From the NCBI RefSeq assembly GCF_021272185.1, contig NZ_JAJSEC010000009.1:144241-208240 (forward strand): DNA of 64,000 bases, in the 5' to 3' direction. Numbering within the stretch: the stretch's first letter is position 1; each line of letters begins with the position of its first letter. The notes beneath the pieces are model-generated. The model saw only the letters and a list, made by a program, of their open reading frames with translations, had not been told where the DNA came from and did not search any database. Source of the DNA: Roseivivax sp. GX 12232 (lineage in GTDB: Bacteria; Pseudomonadota; Alphaproteobacteria; Rhodobacterales; Rhodobacteraceae). Shown here piece after piece: positions 27,849 through 36,823 of the stretch. The position numbers were made by a program, and so were the translations under genes.

Positions 27849-29225
27849 ATGAAGGTCATCATCTGCGGGGCGGGCCAGGTCGGCTGGCAGATCGCCCGCC
27901 ATCTCTCGGGCGAGCGCAACGACGTCACGGTCGTGGACAACAACCCCGACCTGGTGCGGCGCGCCACCGATACGCTGGATGTCCAGGGCATCGCGGGCTT
28001 CGCCTCCTACCCGGACGTGCTGGACCGCGCGGGCGCCCAGGACGCCGAGATGATCATCGCCGCGACCCATTCCGACGAGGTCAACATGGTCACCTGCCAG
28101 GTGGCCCACTCGATCTTCGCCATCCCGCGCAAGATCGCCCGGCTCCGGGCGCAAAGCTACCTCGACGCGATCTATTCCGACCTCTACCGCCGCGACCACC
28201 TGCCGATCGACGTGGTGATCAGCCCCGAGCGCGAGGTCGCCGACGCCGCCCTGCAACGGCTGGGCTCGCCCTCGGCCTTCGACACCGAGACCTTCCTCGA
28301 CGGGCGCGCGCAGCTTCTGGGCCTGGCCATCGACGAGGATTGCGCGGTGGTGAACACGCCGCTGCGGCAGCTCTCGGACCTCTTCTCGACCCTGCGCGCG
28401 GTGGTCGTCGGCGTGCGCCGCGAGGGCACGCTTTTCGCCCCCGAACCCGAGGACCAGATCTTCATCGGCGACAGCGTCTACGTCATGGTCCACGAGGAAG
28501 ACGCGATCCGCACGCTGGAGATCTTCGGCAAGCCGCACCGCAAGCAGGAGCGCGTCGTGCTGATCGGCGGCGGCAACGTCGGGCGCATGGTCGCCCGCAA
28601 CCTCGAGGAGCGCGAGGAGCGCATCCGCGCCAAGATCATCGAGCGTCACCGCCCGACCGCCGAACGCGCCGCCGAGGAGCTGGAAAAGACCATCGTGCTG
28701 CACGGCGACGGGCTCGACACCGCGCTTCTGGCCGAGGCCAACATCGGCCGGGCCGATGCGGTCCTCTGCGTGACCGACGACGACAAGACCAACATGCTGG
28801 CCGCGGTCCGTGCCAAGGCGGCGGGCTGTCCCATGGCCATCGCGCTGATCAACGACCCGACGCTGACCGCGATGATGGAGCCGCTGGGGATCGACGCCTA
28901 TATCAACCCGCGCGCCACCACGGTTTCCTCGATCCTGCGCCACATCCGCCACGGACGGGTGCGCGCGGTCTATTCCATCGGCGACGCCGAGGCCGAGGTG
29001 ATCGAGGCCGAGGTCCTCTCGACCTCGCCGATCACCGGCCAGCGCATCCGCGACATCGACTTCCCCGAGGGCGTGCTGGTCGGCGCGCTGCGCAAGGGCG
29101 GCAAGGTGGTCAAGCTGACCGGCGCCACCCGCGTCGACGAGGGCGACCAGATCGTGATCTTCGCGCTCTCCAAGGATGTCGCCGCGGTCGAGACGCTGCT
29201 GCAAGTCTCCATCGACTTCTTCTGA
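27849..29225 (+). CDS. trkA: Trk potassium uptake regulatory subunit TrkA
   Basis: Peripheral membrane NAD(H)-binding subunit of the Trk K+ uptake system, 458 residues. Two RCK_N Rossmann domains are visible, starting at VIICGAGQVGWQIA (about residue 3) and VVLIGGGNVGRMVA (about 237), each followed by an RCK_C-like domain. ATG 27849 is one of several in-frame choices; it gives the family start MKVIICGAG. trkH follows after 9 bp, so the two form an operon with hfq-hflX behind them. Confidence 0.95.
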   Translation: MKVIICGAGQVGWQIARHLSGERNDVTVVDNNPDLVRRATDTLDVQGIAGFASYPDVLDRAGAQDAEMIIAATHSDEVNMVTCQVAHSIFAIPRKIARLRAQSYLDAIYSDLYRRDHLPIDVVISPEREVADAALQRLGSPSAFDTETFLDGRAQLLGLAIDEDCAVVNTPLRQLSDLFSTLRAVVVGVRREGTLFAPEPEDQIFIGDSVYVMVHEEDAIRTLEIFGKPHRKQERVVLIGGGNVGRMVARNLEEREERIRAKIIERHRPTAERAAEELEKTIVLHGDGLDTALLAEANIGRADAVLCVTDDDKTNMLAAVRAKAAGCPMAIALINDPTLTAMMEPLGIDAYINPRATTVSSILRHIRHGRVRAVYSIGDAEAEVIEAEVLSTSPITGQRIRDIDFPEGVLVGALRKGGKVVKLTGATRVDEGDQIVIFALSKDVAAVETLLQVSIDFF

Positions 29226-29234
29226 CCCGGTCCC

Positions 29235-30749
29235 ATGGCGCGGCTCCTGTCCATCCCGCTGATGCTGCTCCTGGCCGGGGCCGGGGCGCTGGCCATGCTG
29301 GCCCCGGCGGTGCTGGCGCTGGCGCAGGAGGATTTCCACGACGCCCGTGCGTTTTTCTACGCGAGCCTCCTGTCGGGCATCTGCATCACGCTGGTGGCCC
29401 TGGCGCTGGCCGGGGGCAACCACAACCGCCGGGCGCTGCGTCAGCTCCTGGCGCTGCTGCTGGCCTTCATCGTCCTGCCGGCGATGCTGGCGGTGCCGTT
29501 CCACCAGGCGGTGCGCACCACGAGCTTCCTCAACGCCTACCTCGAGATGGTCTCCGCCATGACCACCACGGGGCTGACGCTATTCGCGCCCGAGCGGCTG
29601 TCGGATGCGGAACACCTCTGGCGGGCCGAGGTCGGCTGGCTCGGCGGGCTGTTGATGTGGATCGCCGCGGCGGCGATCCTGGCACCGCTGACGCTTGGCG
29701 GCTTCGAGGTCACCGCGGTGTCGGAGCCCGGCCAATCCGCGGCCCCGGGCGCCGCCCACCGCGACCAGGCCGACCCGCGGCTCCGCCTCGCACGGGTGGT
29801 GCACGCGCTGGTGCCGGTCTACGCGGGGCTGACGCTGGCGCTCTGGCTCGGGCTCATGGCGGCGGGCGAGACGCCCTTCGTGGCGCTCTGCCACGCCATG
29901 TCGACGCTGGCGACCTCGGCGATCTCGCCGGTGGGTGGGCTCGAGGGCTCGCAGGCGGGCCACGCGGGCGAGGCGTTGATCTTCCTCTTCCTGCTGTTCT
30001 CGCTCTCGCGGCTGACCTTCTCGAACGACACCTCCGCGGCGCGGCGGCAGGGGCTCTGGTATGACCCCGAGTTCCGCATGGGCATCCTGATCACCGGGGC
30101 GGTGCCGCTCATGCTGTTCCTGCGCCACTGGCTCGCTTCCTTCGACGTCGGCACCGAGGAGAACATGGCCCAGGCGCTGCGCGCCTTCTGGGGCGCGGCC
30201 TTCACCACGCTGTCCTTCCTGACCACCACCGGCTTCGAGAGCACCGACTGGGCCCGCACCCAGGGCTGGTCGGGGCTGAACACGCCGGGGCTGATCCTGA
30301 TGGCGCTGGCGCTGGTCGGCGGCGGCGTGGCGACGACGGCGGGCGGGGTGAAGCTCCTGCGGGTCTTCATCCTGGTCCTGAACGGGCGGCGCGAGCTGGA
30401 GCGGCTGATCCACCCCAGCTCCGTCGGCCGCTCGGGCCTTCTGTCGCGGCGCACCCGGCGCGAGGGCGCCTTCATCGCCTGGGTCTTCTTCATGATCTTC
30501 GCGCTGACGCTCGCGGTCATGGTGCTGGCCTTCGCGGCCTTCGGCATCCGCTTCGAGGGCGCCTTCGTCCTGGCGCTCGCGGGGCTGACCAACACCGGGC
30601 CGATCGTGTCCCTGGCGACCGAAATGCCCATCGTGATCGCGCAATACGGCGACGGGGTGAAGGCGGTCCTGGCGGCGGCGATGATCCTCGGGCGGCTCGA
30701 AGTGCTGGCCATCATCGTGACCTTGACGCCCGATCTCTGGCGCGATTGA
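29235..30749 (+). CDS. trkH: Trk potassium transporter membrane subunit TrkH
   Basis: Inner-membrane K+ translocator of 504 residues with about ten to twelve helices and four selectivity-filter-like loops: SAMTTTGLTLFAPE, STLATSAISPVGG, TTTGFESTDW and LTNTGPIVS. These repeated T-x-G/S-x-x patterns are the TrkH hallmark. TrkA is encoded just upstream. Confidence 0.93.
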   Translation: MARLLSIPLMLLLAGAGALAMLAPAVLALAQEDFHDARAFFYASLLSGICITLVALALAGGNHNRRALRQLLALLLAFIVLPAMLAVPFHQAVRTTSFLNAYLEMVSAMTTTGLTLFAPERLSDAEHLWRAEVGWLGGLLMWIAAAAILAPLTLGGFEVTAVSEPGQSAAPGAAHRDQADPRLRLARVVHALVPVYAGLTLALWLGLMAAGETPFVALCHAMSTLATSAISPVGGLEGSQAGHAGEALIFLFLLFSLSRLTFSNDTSAARRQGLWYDPEFRMGILITGAVPLMLFLRHWLASFDVGTEENMAQALRAFWGAAFTTLSFLTTTGFESTDWARTQGWSGLNTPGLILMALALVGGGVATTAGGVKLLRVFILVLNGRRELERLIHPSSVGRSGLLSRRTRREGAFIAWVFFMIFALTLAVMVLAFAAFGIRFEGAFVLALAGLTNTGPIVSLATEMPIVIAQYGDGVKAVLAAAMILGRLEVLAIIVTLTPDLWRD

Positions 30750-30877
30750 GGGCATAGGCCCACACCCGCGGGGTAAGATTCGGATTCGCTCTGGAAACTC
30801 GCAAAATCGCAGACCATACTCGGCCGAAATCAAGCGGCGGCCTGCGGCACGCTCTGACAAGAATAAAGGCTCGTTCA

Positions 30878-31120
30878 ATGGCTTCGGATAAGCAGAATCT
30901 GCAAGACGCATTTCTTAATCACGTTCGCAAAACCAAGGTCCCGGTGACCGTTTTCCTGATCAACGGCGTAAAGCTGCAGGGGGTGATCACCTGGTTCGAC
31001 AATTTCTGTGTCCTGCTGCGCCGGGACGGTCAATCGCAGCTCGTCTACAAGCACGCGATCTCGACCATAATGCCGGCCCAGCCGATCAACCTCTATGACG
31101 GGGACACCGGCGCGTCTTGA
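30878..31120 (+). CDS. hfq: RNA chaperone Hfq
   Basis: Hexameric Sm-like RNA-binding protein, 80 residues, promoting sRNA-mRNA pairing. Sm1 ([28 protein letters not shown]) and Sm2 ([13 protein letters not shown]) are intact, including the KH pair. The C-terminal tail after Sm2 is short, as in other alphaproteobacteria. A 128-bp gap upstream probably holds its promoter. hflX begins inside its stop codon. Confidence 0.97.
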   Translation: MASDKQNLQDAFLNHVRKTKVPVTVFLINGVKLQGVITWFDNFCVLLRRDGQSQLVYKHAISTIMPAQPINLYDGDTGAS

Positions 31121-32391
31121 CGACTGACGATACCCGCGACACCCGCGCCTGGGTGCTGCATCCCGACATCAAGACCGACCGCGACCGCCGCGACGCGGAG
31201 ATCGCGCTTGCCGAGGCCGTGGCCCTGGCCGAAGCCCTGCCGGGGCTCGAGGTCGTGGGCCAGGAGGTCGTGCCGCTGCGCGATCCGCAGCCGGGCGAGC
31301 TGTTTGGCAAGGGCAAGATCGCCGAGATCGCCGAGCGCCTCGCCGAGGAAGAGATCGAGCTGGTGCTGATCGACGGCCCGGTGACGCCGGTGCAGCAGCG
31401 CAACCTCGAGAAGGCCTGGAAGGTCAAGCTGCTCGACCGGACCGGGTTGATCCTCGAGATCTTCTCGGACCGCGCGGCGACCCGCGAGGGCGTCTTGCAG
31501 GTCGAGATGGCGCATCTGTCTTACCAGCGCACGCGGCTGGTCCGCGCCTGGACCCACCTGGAACGCCAGCGCGGCGGGCTGGGCTTCGTCGGCGGCCCCG
31601 GCGAAACCCAGATCGAGGCCGACCGGCGCGCCATCGACGAACAGCTCGTGCGGCTGCGCCGGCAGCTCGACAAGGTGGTCAAGACCCGCACGCTGCACCG
31701 CGCAGCGCGGGCAAAGGTGCCCTATCCGATCGTGGCGCTGGTGGGCTACACCAACGCCGGCAAGTCGACGCTCTTCAACCGGCTCACCGGCGCCGAGGTC
31801 ATGGCCAAGGACATGCTCTTCGCCACGCTCGACCCGACGATGCGCGGGGTGCGGCTCGACAATGGCATCGACGTGATCCTTTCCGACACGGTGGGCTTCA
31901 TCTCGGATCTGCCGACCGAGCTGGTGGCGGCCTTCCGCGCCACGCTCGAAGAGGTGCTCGAGGCCGATCTGATCCTGCATGTGCGCGACATCAGCCACCC
32001 CAACTCCGAGGAGCAGGCGGCGGATGTGCGCGCGATCCTGGCCTCGCTCGGGGTGCGCGAGACGACGCCCGAGCTGGAGCTCTGGAACAAGACCGACCTT
32101 CTCGATCCCGAGGCGCAGGCGGGCTTCGCCGAACGCGCCGCGCGCGAGGAGGACATCCACACGGTCTCGGCCCTGACCGGCTCCGGTATGGGCCCGGTGC
32201 TGGAGGCGATTGCCGGCAAGCTCGAGGGCGACATGCGCACCGAGGAGCTGCGGCTGCCCTTCGCCGACGGCCGCAAGCGCGCCTGGCTCTTCGACAAGGG
32301 CCTGGTCGAGGGCGAGGTGCAGGACGAGGAGGGCTACCTGCTCACCGTGCGCTGGTCGGCGAAAGACGCGGCGCGCTTCGAGAAGGTGTGA
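31117..32391 (+). CDS. hflX: Ribosome-associated GTPase HflX
   Basis: GTPase of 424 residues that splits stalled ribosomes. An N-terminal HflX domain (including [13 protein letters not shown] and [12 protein letters not shown] with the flexible linker) precedes the G domain with G1 [10 protein letters not shown]3 [10 protein letters not shown] and G4 NKTD. The start appears to be TTG at 31117, which overlaps the hfq stop as TTGA; no ATG or GTG gives the full N-terminal domain. hfq-hflX pairing is conserved in proteobacteria. Confidence 0.93.
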   Translation: MTTDDTRDTRAWVLHPDIKTDRDRRDAEIALAEAVALAEALPGLEVVGQEVVPLRDPQPGELFGKGKIAEIAERLAEEEIELVLIDGPVTPVQQRNLEKAWKVKLLDRTGLILEIFSDRAATREGVLQVEMAHLSYQRTRLVRAWTHLERQRGGLGFVGGPGETQIEADRRAIDEQLVRLRRQLDKVVKTRTLHRAARAKVPYPIVALVGYTNAGKSTLFNRLTGAEVMAKDMLFATLDPTMRGVRLDNGIDVILSDTVGFISDLPTELVAAFRATLEEVLEADLILHVRDISHPNSEEQAADVRAILASLGVRETTPELELWNKTDLLDPEAQAGFAERAAREEDIHTVSALTGSGMGPVLEAIAGKLEGDMRTEELRLPFADGRKRAWLFDKGLVEGEVQDEEGYLLTVRWSAKDAARFEKV

Positions 32392-32663
32392 GGGGCGCGG
32401 GGGCTTTGGCTAGGGCTTGAGGGCTAGGGCGCGGGAGGCTGTTAGCGGCGCTTGGGCCGGGGCTTTGGCCTGGGCGTTTGCGCGCGGGAGACTGCGGGAG
32501 ACTGTAAGCGGCGCTAGTGACAGGGCTTGAGCGCTTGAGCGCGGGGCGCTGTTGGCGGCGCTGGAGCGCTGGAGCGCCGGTGCTGGCGGGGCTGTGAGGC
32601 CGGAGTTGGCGGGTAACGCCCTTCGGTGTGAAACCCGCGGTGCCGACATACCTGCGTAGGTGA
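32392..32663. other. Gene-free region with short degenerate repeats
   Basis: No credible coding sequence. Repeated words include GGGAGACTG (twice near 32490), AGCGGCGCT (three near-copies between 32440 and 32560) and GGAGCGCTGGAGCGC. The codon-like periodicity of the neighbouring genes is absent. It leads into the palindromic element at 32664. Confidence 0.5.
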
Positions 32664-32880
32664 GAGGGCGCGCGCCGGACCGGGGGCCGGCGCTGCTGCC
32701 CGCCGAGCGAGGCACTTTATCCCGGCAAGGTCAGGACGAGCGACGATCTCAGCGCGCCATTCCAAGGAGCGCCGGCCCATCGGGCCGGTCCGGCGCGCGC
32801 CCGGCACCTTCGGTGCTATTCGGGCGCAAGACAGCGCGCGCCCGGCACCTTCGGTGCTGTTCGGGCGCAAGAGGGCGCGC
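32664..32880 (+). repeat. 168-bp palindromic element, copy 2, plus a partial tandem duplicate
   Basis: Positions 32664-32831 match the reverse complement of 12744-12911. Terminal inverted repeats: 32668-32694 against 32768-32800. Directly after it, 32834-32880 duplicates the right end (GCGCGCGCCCGGCACCTTCGG, here split in the text at 32785 and 32834) with one base change, GGTGCTGTT for GGTGCTATT. The element ends 18 bp before the stop of the acylase gene and so could also end transcripts from either side. Confidence 0.85.
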
Positions 32881-32897
32881 CCAGCAACACCCCCCCG

Positions 32898-35360
32898 TCA
32901 CTCCACCGGCGTCATCTCCGTCACGCCCACGGCGGCGGCGCGGGCCAGCTCGGGGTCGAGCGACATCGGGATATACTCCCCGCGCCGCCAGAGCTGGCCC
33001 AGGTTGTCGTAATGCCGCGACAGGAAGTGCCCCGACTGGCCCGTCGAGATGATGAAGACCGAACTGTCGGGATCGGCGAAATCATAGACCCCGCGGTAGC
33101 CCGCGCCGTGCACGTTCATGAAGGGGTCCGGCAGGGTGCCCTTGGTCGCCCCGCGCTGCAGGGTGAAATCCCCGCCGCTGGTCGACTGGCGGATGTTGAC
33201 GAAATACCGCAGCACCGGCACCTCGCCCAGCACCTGGTGCTCGTGCACCGCCTCATGCGCGGTGCCCCAGCGCAGCGAGGCGAGCGTGGTGCCATAGGTC
33301 TCCTCGAGCCAGACCAGCGCATCGTCGAGCGCCAGCCGCGCGATGTCGGTGCAGCTTTCCTCGGCGGCCGAGCGCTTGATGTCGCACCAGGCCGAGGCGC
33401 CGCCGACGTCGCGGAAGACCCGCTCGATGAAGAGCGGCTCGACGCGGGTATACTCCTCGGCCAAGGGCCCCAGGTCGTCGCGGATCAGCCGGTCCTGCAG
33501 GAAGCGCAGCCAGGCGGCGTAGATCAGGGGCTCGGGCAGATGCTCGTTCATCTCGCCGTTCCATTCCGCCAGCAGGTCCAGCGCCATGCGCCGGCGGCGC
33601 TCGGGTGTGCCCTCGGGCGCGGCCTCGCCGGTGAACCAGAGGTCCGCGCCGATCAGCGGCAGCAAGGTCCGGGCGGCCTCGGAGACGGTGTCGAGCTGGA
33701 ACTCGATGAAGCTGTCGCGGGTGTGCACCTCGCGGCCCTGCATCAGCGCGCGCCAACGGCGCACCCGCTGGCTGTCACCCCATTCGAAGCTGACGTGGTT
33801 GGGGAAGGGCCGGTCGATGACCTTGTTGTTGGTGTTGCCGACGATGCCGCCCGCGGGGTCGGTGAACTCGGGGTTGCGGGCATAGGGCAGGCGGCCCTGC
33901 CAGCGGTTGGCCTCGATCCAGCCGGGGGCGGGCAGGCGGCCCTGGCTCTGGTGGTCGGCGTCGCGGCGCGGCATGGCGCCGACGAGCTTCATGGCGACAC
34001 GCTCGGAATCGGCGACGGTCAGGTTCTGCGAGGGGGCGATGTAATCCTCGCCCGCCGCCAGCGCCTCGTCGATGGTGCCCGCGAACATCGTGTTCACCGC
34101 CGCGGTGATCGAAGTGTCCTGCGGCGACAGCGCCGTCCAGGAGAGCGACATGACATGCCCCGGCGGCGTGATCCCGCCGAGGTCGAACTGGGTGCCGGGC
34201 AGCACCGGGCCGTTCTCGGTCCAGCGCAGGGTCACGGTGACCGGGGCGGCGTCCTTGATCTCGATGATCGAACGCTTGGTGCGGAAGCGCTGCCAGCCGT
34301 CGACGCCCTGGTATTCCTCGGGGTTGTCGGGGTTCAGCTTCTCGAGGTGCAGGTCCTGGTCGTCGAGATAGGACGAGGTGATGCCCCAGCCCAGCCGCTC
34401 CGAGCGGCCCGCCATGATCGCGGGAATGCCGGGGATCGTGCCGCCGATCACCCCGCCGGTCGAAAGCTGCATCCGCGCGAGATACCAGATCGCCGGTGCC
34501 GAGAAGCCCAGGTGCGGGTCGTTGGCGAGAAGCGTCCCGCCCGAAGCCGAGCGCGAGACATCCGCCGCCCAGGCGTTGGAGGCCCCGGCGAGCCCGCGCG
34601 CGGGCACCGGCCAGAGCGCCCCTTTGGCGGCCTCGGATCGGGCATACTGCGGCGCGCCGGGGGCGAGGTTCGCGTAGTCCGGCAGCGCCGCCACGCCCGA
34701 GCCCGGGATGTCGGGCAGGATGTCGGCCAGCCGGTCGCCGTCCTCGAGCGCCAGCGAGGTCCGCGCGCGCAGCACCTCTTCGGACAGATGCCCCGAGAGC
34801 TGCAGCGCCATGATCTTCACGATGGCGATGGAATCCGCCGGCTGCCAGGGCGCGATCTGCGCCCCGAAGAGGAAGAACTCCGGCGCGCCGCGGCCCAAGC
34901 TCTCCTGGTTGATCTCGTCGATCCTTGCGTTGACGCCCGCGGCATAGGCGCTGAGCGCCTCGCTGGCGCGGGCATCCTGGGCCGAGACGCTCTGCCGGGC
35001 GAGCGTGTAGAGATCGAGCCGCCGCAGGAGCTTGTCGGTCTCCACCGTGCGGGCACCGAAAAGCTCCGAGAGCCGACCCTGCGCGGTCCGCCGCAGCAGC
35101 ATCATCTGCCAGAGCCGGTCCTGGGCATGGGCATAGCCCAGCCCGAAGAAGGCGTCGGCATCGGCCTCGGCCATGATGTGGGGCACGTTGGAATTGTCGC
35201 GCACGATCTCGAGCGGGGCATTCAGACCGGCGACCTCGAGACGCTTGTCGTAGTCCGGCAGCGAGCGCGAGCCCAGGTAATAGACCACCGCCACGGCCAG
35301 CACCGACAAGAGGATGCCGAGGCTCACGAGCCTGACGAGCCAACGGAACAGAACGCGCAT
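32898..35360 (-). CDS. Penicillin acylase-family (Ntn-hydrolase) protein
   Basis: Probable periplasmic amidohydrolase of 820 residues. After an N-terminal membrane/signal segment (VRLVSLGILLSVLAVAVVYYLG) come the alpha-subunit blocks (VPHIMAEADADAFFGLGYAHAQDRLWQM) and the autoprocessing site GAS-NAWA, where Ser261 would become the N-terminal nucleophile of the beta chain. Later blocks LLANDPHLGFSAPAIWY and GIPAIMAGRSERLGWGIT are typical. ATG 35360 has GTGGAGG at 8 bp. Family members cleave penicillins, N-acyl homoserine lactones or acyl amino acids; the natural substrate cannot be read from sequence. Confidence 0.92.
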   Translation of the reverse strand: MRVLFRWLVRLVSLGILLSVLAVAVVYYLGSRSLPDYDKRLEVAGLNAPLEIVRDNSNVPHIMAEADADAFFGLGYAHAQDRLWQMMLLRRTAQGRLSELFGARTVETDKLLRRLDLYTLARQSVSAQDARASEALSAYAAGVNARIDEINQESLGRGAPEFFLFGAQIAPWQPADSIAIVKIMALQLSGHLSEEVLRARTSLALEDGDRLADILPDIPGSGVAALPDYANLAPGAPQYARSEAAKGALWPVPARGLAGASNAWAADVSRSASGGTLLANDPHLGFSAPAIWYLARMQLSTGGVIGGTIPGIPAIMAGRSERLGWGITSSYLDDQDLHLEKLNPDNPEEYQGVDGWQRFRTKRSIIEIKDAAPVTVTLRWTENGPVLPGTQFDLGGITPPGHVMSLSWTALSPQDTSITAAVNTMFAGTIDEALAAGEDYIAPSQNLTVADSERVAMKLVGAMPRRDADHQSQGRLPAPGWIEANRWQGRLPYARNPEFTDPAGGIVGNTNNKVIDRPFPNHVSFEWGDSQRVRRWRALMQGREVHTRDSFIEFQLDTVSEAARTLLPLIGADLWFTGEAAPEGTPERRRRMALDLLAEWNGEMNEHLPEPLIYAAWLRFLQDRLIRDDLGPLAEEYTRVEPLFIERVFRDVGGASAWCDIKRSAAEESCTDIARLALDDALVWLEETYGTTLASLRWGTAHEAVHEHQVLGEVPVLRYFVNIRQSTSGGDFTLQRGATKGTLPDPFMNVHGAGYRGVYDFADPDSSVFIISTGQSGHFLSRHYDNLGQLWRRGEYIPMSLDPELARAAAVGVTEMTPVE

Positions 35361-35495
35361 CGATCCTCCACGGGGCAGTCCTCGCGCCATTGGCGCGCCT
35401 GGCTTTCGGGACTAAACCCAATGACATGCATTGCCAAGTGTACCGGCCTGCGGTCACAAACGGACGTAACGACATCGAGATGAGGGAGTAGGATC

Positions 35496-36368
35496 ATGGC
35501 CAATTGCGCATTTCTGGGACTGGGCGTCATGGGGTATCCGATGGCCGGGCACCTGCAGGCCAAGGGGCACGCGGTCACGGTCTACAACCGCACCGGCGCC
35601 AAGGCCGAGGCCTGGGCCAAGGAACACGGCGGCCAGGCCAAGAAGACCCCGCGCGAGGCGGCCCAGGGCCAGGACTTCGTGATGGCCTGCGTCGGCAATG
35701 ACGACGACCTGCGCGCGGTTTGCCTGGGCGAGGAGGGCGCCTTCGCGGGCATGTCCGAAGGCGCGGTCTTCGTCGATCACACCACCGTCTCGGCCGAGGT
35801 CACCGCCGAGCTCTACGCCGCCGCCAAGGAACGCGGCGTAGCCTTCGTCGACGCGCCGATCTCGGGCGGCCAGGCGGGCGCCGAGAACGGCCAGCTCTCG
35901 ATCATGTGCGGCGGCGACCAGGCGGCCTTCGACCGCGCGCTGCCGGTGATGGAGGTCTACGCCAAGCTCTGCCGCCGCATCGGTGAGAGCGGCGCCGGGC
36001 AGATGACCAAGATGTGCAACCAGATCGCCATCGCCGGGCTGGTGCAGGGGCTCTCCGAGGCGCTGCATTTCGCCGAGAAGTCGGGCCTCGACGGCCGCGC
36101 CGTGGTCGAGGTCATCAGCCAGGGCGCCGCGGGCTCCTGGCAGATGCAGAACCGCTACGAGACCATGCTCGAGGATCACTTCGAACATGGCTTCGCGGTC
36201 GACTGGATGCGCAAGGACCTGGGCATCTGCCTCAAGACCGGCGACGAGATCGGCGCCTCCCTGCCGGTCACCGCGCTTGTGGATCAATTCTACAAGGACG
36301 TGCAGAAGATGGGCGGCGGGCGCTGGGATACCTCCAGCCTTTTCAAGCGGTTGCGCAACGCGGGCTAG
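35496..36368 (+). CDS. 3-Hydroxyisobutyrate dehydrogenase-family oxidoreductase
   Basis: NAD(P)-dependent beta-hydroxyacid dehydrogenase, 290 residues. The Rossmann motif FLGLGVMGYPMAGHL is followed by the family blocks FVDAPISGGQAGAENGQLSIMCGG and GAGQMTKMCNQI, where Lys is the expected catalytic residue. Related enzymes act on 3-hydroxyisobutyrate, tartronate semialdehyde or 4-hydroxybutyrate. GGGAGTAGG precedes ATG 35496. It is divergent from the acylase, with 135 bp between starts. A link to the propionate/valine genes further on is possible but not shown. Confidence 0.9.
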   Translation: MANCAFLGLGVMGYPMAGHLQAKGHAVTVYNRTGAKAEAWAKEHGGQAKKTPREAAQGQDFVMACVGNDDDLRAVCLGEEGAFAGMSEGAVFVDHTTVSAEVTAELYAAAKERGVAFVDAPISGGQAGAENGQLSIMCGGDQAAFDRALPVMEVYAKLCRRIGESGAGQMTKMCNQIAIAGLVQGLSEALHFAEKSGLDGRAVVEVISQGAAGSWQMQNRYETMLEDHFEHGFAVDWMRKDLGICLKTGDEIGASLPVTALVDQFYKDVQKMGGGRWDTSSLFKRLRNAG

Positions 36369-36823
36369 GGCCGTGCCAGGCCCGCGGGGCGCATGTGGAG
36401 CCGCGTTTTTCGGCATTGTGTTTTCCCGTCTTCCCAGCGTAAGGTGAGCGGACTGCCGGAACGCGTTCCGGCCCCGAATTCGCCGAGACGGGCAGGTGTC
36501 CGCGACGAAGGCCGCCGCAATTGCGCCTTCCGACCGCACCGCCCCGACGGACCGATGCGGCCTTCGGGCCACCCCACCTCGTCCGAGCCACACGCAGCGC
36601 CGGACTTTTCGTTGACGCGGTCGCCCTTGGCATCTGAAGTCGAGCGTGCTCCGCGTTGGAGACCGAATGCGATGACGCGCGCCACGATTGAGAGGCAGAC
36701 GGGACCGGGCCGCCATGCGGCCGCCGCTGACCCTCATCTCCGCGTCTCGCCCAGCAAAGAAACACGAGGGTCTGCCTGCCCGCCCGGTCGGGCCGGCGGG
36801 CTGGCCCCGTGCAGACGGACACT
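36369..36823 (+). promoter_or_regulatory. Long leader/promoter region of rne with an 18-bp perfect palindrome
   Basis: 455 bp without a credible gene before rne. GCCGGAACGCGTTCCGGC at 36455-36472 is a perfect palindrome. Less GC-rich stretches occur around 36410-36450 and 36590-36680, suggesting promoters and a long untranslated leader. In E. coli rne mRNA is feedback-controlled through a long 5' leader; a similar arrangement is plausible here but the structure is not demonstrated. Confidence 0.45.
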
